This document shows, in pieces, positions 56,413 through 64,000 of a DNA stretch of 64,000 bases. Each line of letters starts with the position of its first letter. Within the stretch, counting starts at the first letter, position 1. Below the pieces are notes generated by a model, which was given only the letters and a program-made list of their open reading frames with translations, was not told the DNA's origin and made no database searches. The position numbers and the translations under genes are program-made. Source of the DNA: Streptosporangium sp. NBC_01495 (GTDB lineage: Bacteria; Actinomycetota; Actinomycetes; Streptosporangiales; Streptosporangiaceae); NCBI RefSeq assembly GCF_036250735.1, contig NZ_CP109430.1, positions 3,720,001-3,784,000 on the forward strand. Reading direction: 5' to 3'.

Positions 56413-56826
56413 ATGGCCGTGCTGTCGTTCAACCCCCCGAACACTCCACCGCCTGCGCCCGGTTTCAGCCATGCGACGCGAGCGCGTGGCGACATCGTTC
56501 ATGTTTCCGGTCAGGTCGGCGTCGACGAATCAGGGGCAGTGGTTCCCGGCGGGCTCGCCGCTCAGGCCGAGCAGGCGCTGATCAACCTCTGCCGCGCGGT
56601 CGAGGCGGCAGGTGCACAGGCGGAAGACCTGGTCAGTGTTCGGTTCTACGTCGTGAACTGGAAGGCGGAGCTGTTCAGTGAACTGACCGCGGGCGGTGAG
56701 GCGGCGAGCCGGAAATACTCGTTTCCGGAAATGGCGGTGACACTGGTCGGCGTGGCCAGCCTGTTCACCCCGGAGCATCTGATCGAAGTCGACGGTGTCG
56801 CCGTCGTCGAATCTGCCGATCGATAG
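56413..56826 (+). CDS. RidA/YjgF-family protein lacking the catalytic arginine, cluster copy
   Basis: A 137-residue Rid protein: G-D-I-V-H-V-S-G-Q-V-G-V-D, A-L-I-N-L-C-R-A-V and V-V-N-W-K-A-E-L-F. In place of the catalytic P-A-R-S it has E-M-A-V-T-L-V-G-V, so an imine deaminase activity like that of RidA is doubtful. It lies inside the polyketide operon and resembles the one at 32634. It could instead act as a small binding or chaperone-like protein or catalyse another imine, enamine or ketone step. The ATG is 39 bases after the CrtA-like stop. Confidence 0.83.
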   Translation: MAVLSFNPPNTPPPAPGFSHATRARGDIVHVSGQVGVDESGAVVPGGLAAQAEQALINLCRAVEAAGAQAEDLVSVRFYVVNWKAELFSELTAGGEAASRKYSFPEMAVTLVGVASLFTPEHLIEVDGVAVVESADR

Positions 56827-56992
56827 CCGATAGTCAAGGTAACACCGAGAGCGGACCCGGCGCCGCCGCATTGAGTATCGCTGGTTGTCTTGTGCTGCCC
56901 ATTTTCGACGTCGTCGCCGCTGTTATTCGGCTTCAATCGAAAAGGCCCTGAAAATCCCCATACCAATCTCGACGGATCAGGTGAATTTCGCT

Positions 56993-58255
56993 ATGTACGA
57001 CGTGACGATCGTCGGTGGCAGTCTCGCCGGATGCTCGGCGGCAATTCTGTTGGGCCGCGCCGGCTTTCGCGTGGCGTTGCTGGAAACTCACAAGGACCCC
57101 AACTACTACAAACGTCTCTGCACCGCCACCATCCGGTCGAGCGCCCTGCCGACGTTGCAGCGCCTCGGGCTGGACAAGAAGATCGCAGACGCGGGTGGCA
57201 TGCCGTGTTACGACGCGTTCCACGGCGACTTCGGCTGGATCCTCGACTCGGGCGCGTCCGACCGGCAGGAACACGGTTACAACCTGCAGCGAGCGAAGCT
57301 GGATCCGCTGGTCCGGCAGGCGGCCGCGGAGACACCCGGGGTCGAGATGGTGCTGGGCGCCAAGGCCTTCGAGCTGTCGCGGGGTCCGCACGGACGGGTC
57401 AACGGGGTCGTCGCCAAGGTGCAGGGCAAGGAACAGCTGTTCAGCAGCCGCTTGGTGATCGGCGCGGACGGGCGTTCGTCGACGGTCGCGGACCTGGCCG
57501 GCCTGGAGAGCAAGGAGTCGGAGAACGGCCGCTTCATCTTCTTCGCCCACTACCGGAACGTCGAGATCCGGCCGACCGAGACCCTGCGAGCCTGGTTCGT
57601 CATGCCGGACATCTTTCTCCTGGCCAGCTTCGGTGACGGCACGACGGTCATGGCCGTGGCCCCCGACAAGCGGAGTATCGCGGAATTCGACAAGGACCGG
57701 GAGGAATTCCTGCTCGGCGCCTTCGGTAACCTGCCCGACGCGCCGGACATGTCCAATGCGGAGCGGGTCAGCGACGTCGTCGGAACCCGGGACTATCCGA
57801 ACATGAACCGGCGGCGGACCGTGGCTCCCGGTCTCGCGCTCATCGGCGATGCCGCCATGGTGAACGACCCCGTGAGCGGAGTCGGTTGCGGGTTCGCCTT
57901 CCAGTCCGCGGAGTGGTTGTGCGACGCGGTCACCGGTGCGCTGCGCGCGGGCGACGGTGCCGCGGTGGACAAGGCCCTGCGCGGCTATCAGCGGCGGCAC
58001 CGCCGTCAGCTGTTCGGCCACCACCTGACGATCGCGGACCTCAGCAAGCGAAAGGTACTGCCGCCGGTGATCCGGATGATCCTCGCCGGCGCGGTATCGG
58101 ATGTGAAGGTCGCCGAACGCTACGCCGGAGTGGTGACTCGCAGCCGGTCGCCGTTCTCACTGTTCGCGCCCACGTATCTGGCCCGCGCGGCGATCGCCGC
58201 CCGCAAGACCCGGGCCGCCAGCCCCGACACCTCGGTGGCAGAACTCGCCAAGTGA
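56993..58255 (+). CDS. FAD-dependent monooxygenase (group A, PHBH/geranylgeranyl-reductase-like)
   Basis: A 420-residue flavoprotein. [17 protein letters not shown] is the dinucleotide-binding loop (G-G-S-x-A-G). [10 protein letters not shown] is the D-G motif, and [16 protein letters not shown] the G-D ribityl motif. All three flavin motifs of group A hydroxylases are present. It could hydroxylate or epoxidise the polyketide, as PieE does in piericidin. The chosen ATG at 56993 gives the family N-terminus, though the upstream frame is open; ribosome binding site weak. It is 91 bases before the loading PKS gene. Confidence 0.85.
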   Translation: MYDVTIVGGSLAGCSAAILLGRAGFRVALLETHKDPNYYKRLCTATIRSSALPTLQRLGLDKKIADAGGMPCYDAFHGDFGWILDSGASDRQEHGYNLQRAKLDPLVRQAAAETPGVEMVLGAKAFELSRGPHGRVNGVVAKVQGKEQLFSSRLVIGADGRSSTVADLAGLESKESENGRFIFFAHYRNVEIRPTETLRAWFVMPDIFLLASFGDGTTVMAVAPDKRSIAEFDKDREEFLLGAFGNLPDAPDMSNAERVSDVVGTRDYPNMNRRRTVAPGLALIGDAAMVNDPVSGVGCGFAFQSAEWLCDAVTGALRAGDGAAVDKALRGYQRRHRRQLFGHHLTIADLSKRKVLPPVIRMILAGAVSDVKVAERYAGVVTRSRSPFSLFAPTYLARAAIAARKTRAASPDTSVAELAK

Positions 58256-58346
58256 TCTCGTCGAATTCAGCTCTACCGCACATCGACCGCCCGCTGGACC
58301 TCCCCGGCGGGGCGGCGCGGTGCGCACTGTGGAAAGGAAGCTACAG

Positions 58347-64000
<5,654 letters not shown>

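Overview
The window is high-GC, densely coded actinomycete chromosome with many GTG starts, overlapping stop/start codons, Tat/lipoprotein leaders, SARP/ROK/PucR/StrR-type regulators and giant modular polyketide synthases. A Streptosporangiaceae-type host (Nonomuraea/Streptosporangium-like) is my inference only. There is no rRNA, no CRISPR array and no intact insertion sequence.

Layout. (1) 1-13.9 kb is ordinary chromosome: the end of a nucleoside-type ABC permease pair, VOC, ArsR, DUF1918, aldo/keto reductase, a large SARP/AAA regulator divergent from a berberine-bridge-like flavoenzyme, a PucR-like regulator, an HSL-type esterase, a cluster of three odd tRNA-like genes (12.1-12.6 kb), a Nudix hydrolase and a small secreted protein. 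(2) 14.5-23.5 kb: two divergent paralogous ROK regulators around an AT-rich operator region, then a sugar ABC importer (ATPase, permease, Tat-lipoprotein binding protein) with a Gfo/Idh/MocA dehydrogenase and a TIM-barrel isomerase. (3) 23.9-30.8 kb: seven translationally coupled genes that form an ebo-type metabolite-traffic cluster (EboC, EboA, EboB, EboE and an EboF-like phosphodiesterase). The sugar-phosphate cyclase place is taken by an inositol-1-phosphate-synthase-like enzyme, and an extra TIM-barrel isomerase is present. It ends at a hairpin terminator facing a second Gfo/Idh gene. (4) 32.0-34.6 kb: a RidA-like gene, then 1.5 kb of mostly non-coding DNA with a frameshifted IS5-family transposase remnant and a 29/31-bp minisatellite. 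(5) 34.6-64.0 kb: a type I polyketide gene cluster cut by the window end: StrR-type activator, AsnB-type amidotransferase, a three-module PKS with thioesterase, SRPBCC, CrtA-like, RidA-like and FAD-monooxygenase genes, and the start of a PKS with a KSQ loading module.

How it fits together. The polyketide chain would start on the second PKS (58.3 kb onward, KSQ-AT-ACP) and finish on the first (38.1-55.0 kb), whose three modules are each KS-AT(malonyl)-DH-KR-ACP with B-type KRs. That predicts a conjugated polyene next to the carboxyl end, released by the TE. The amidotransferase, SRPBCC protein, CrtA-like protein, two RidA-like proteins without the usual catalytic arginine, and the flavin monooxygenase would tailor it, probably through carboxyl amidation. 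The ebo-type operon with the neighbouring sugar importer and dehydrogenases suggests a cyclitol-based metabolite handled at the cell envelope. These pathway readings are inferences from families and gene order; the product of neither system is visible in the sequence.
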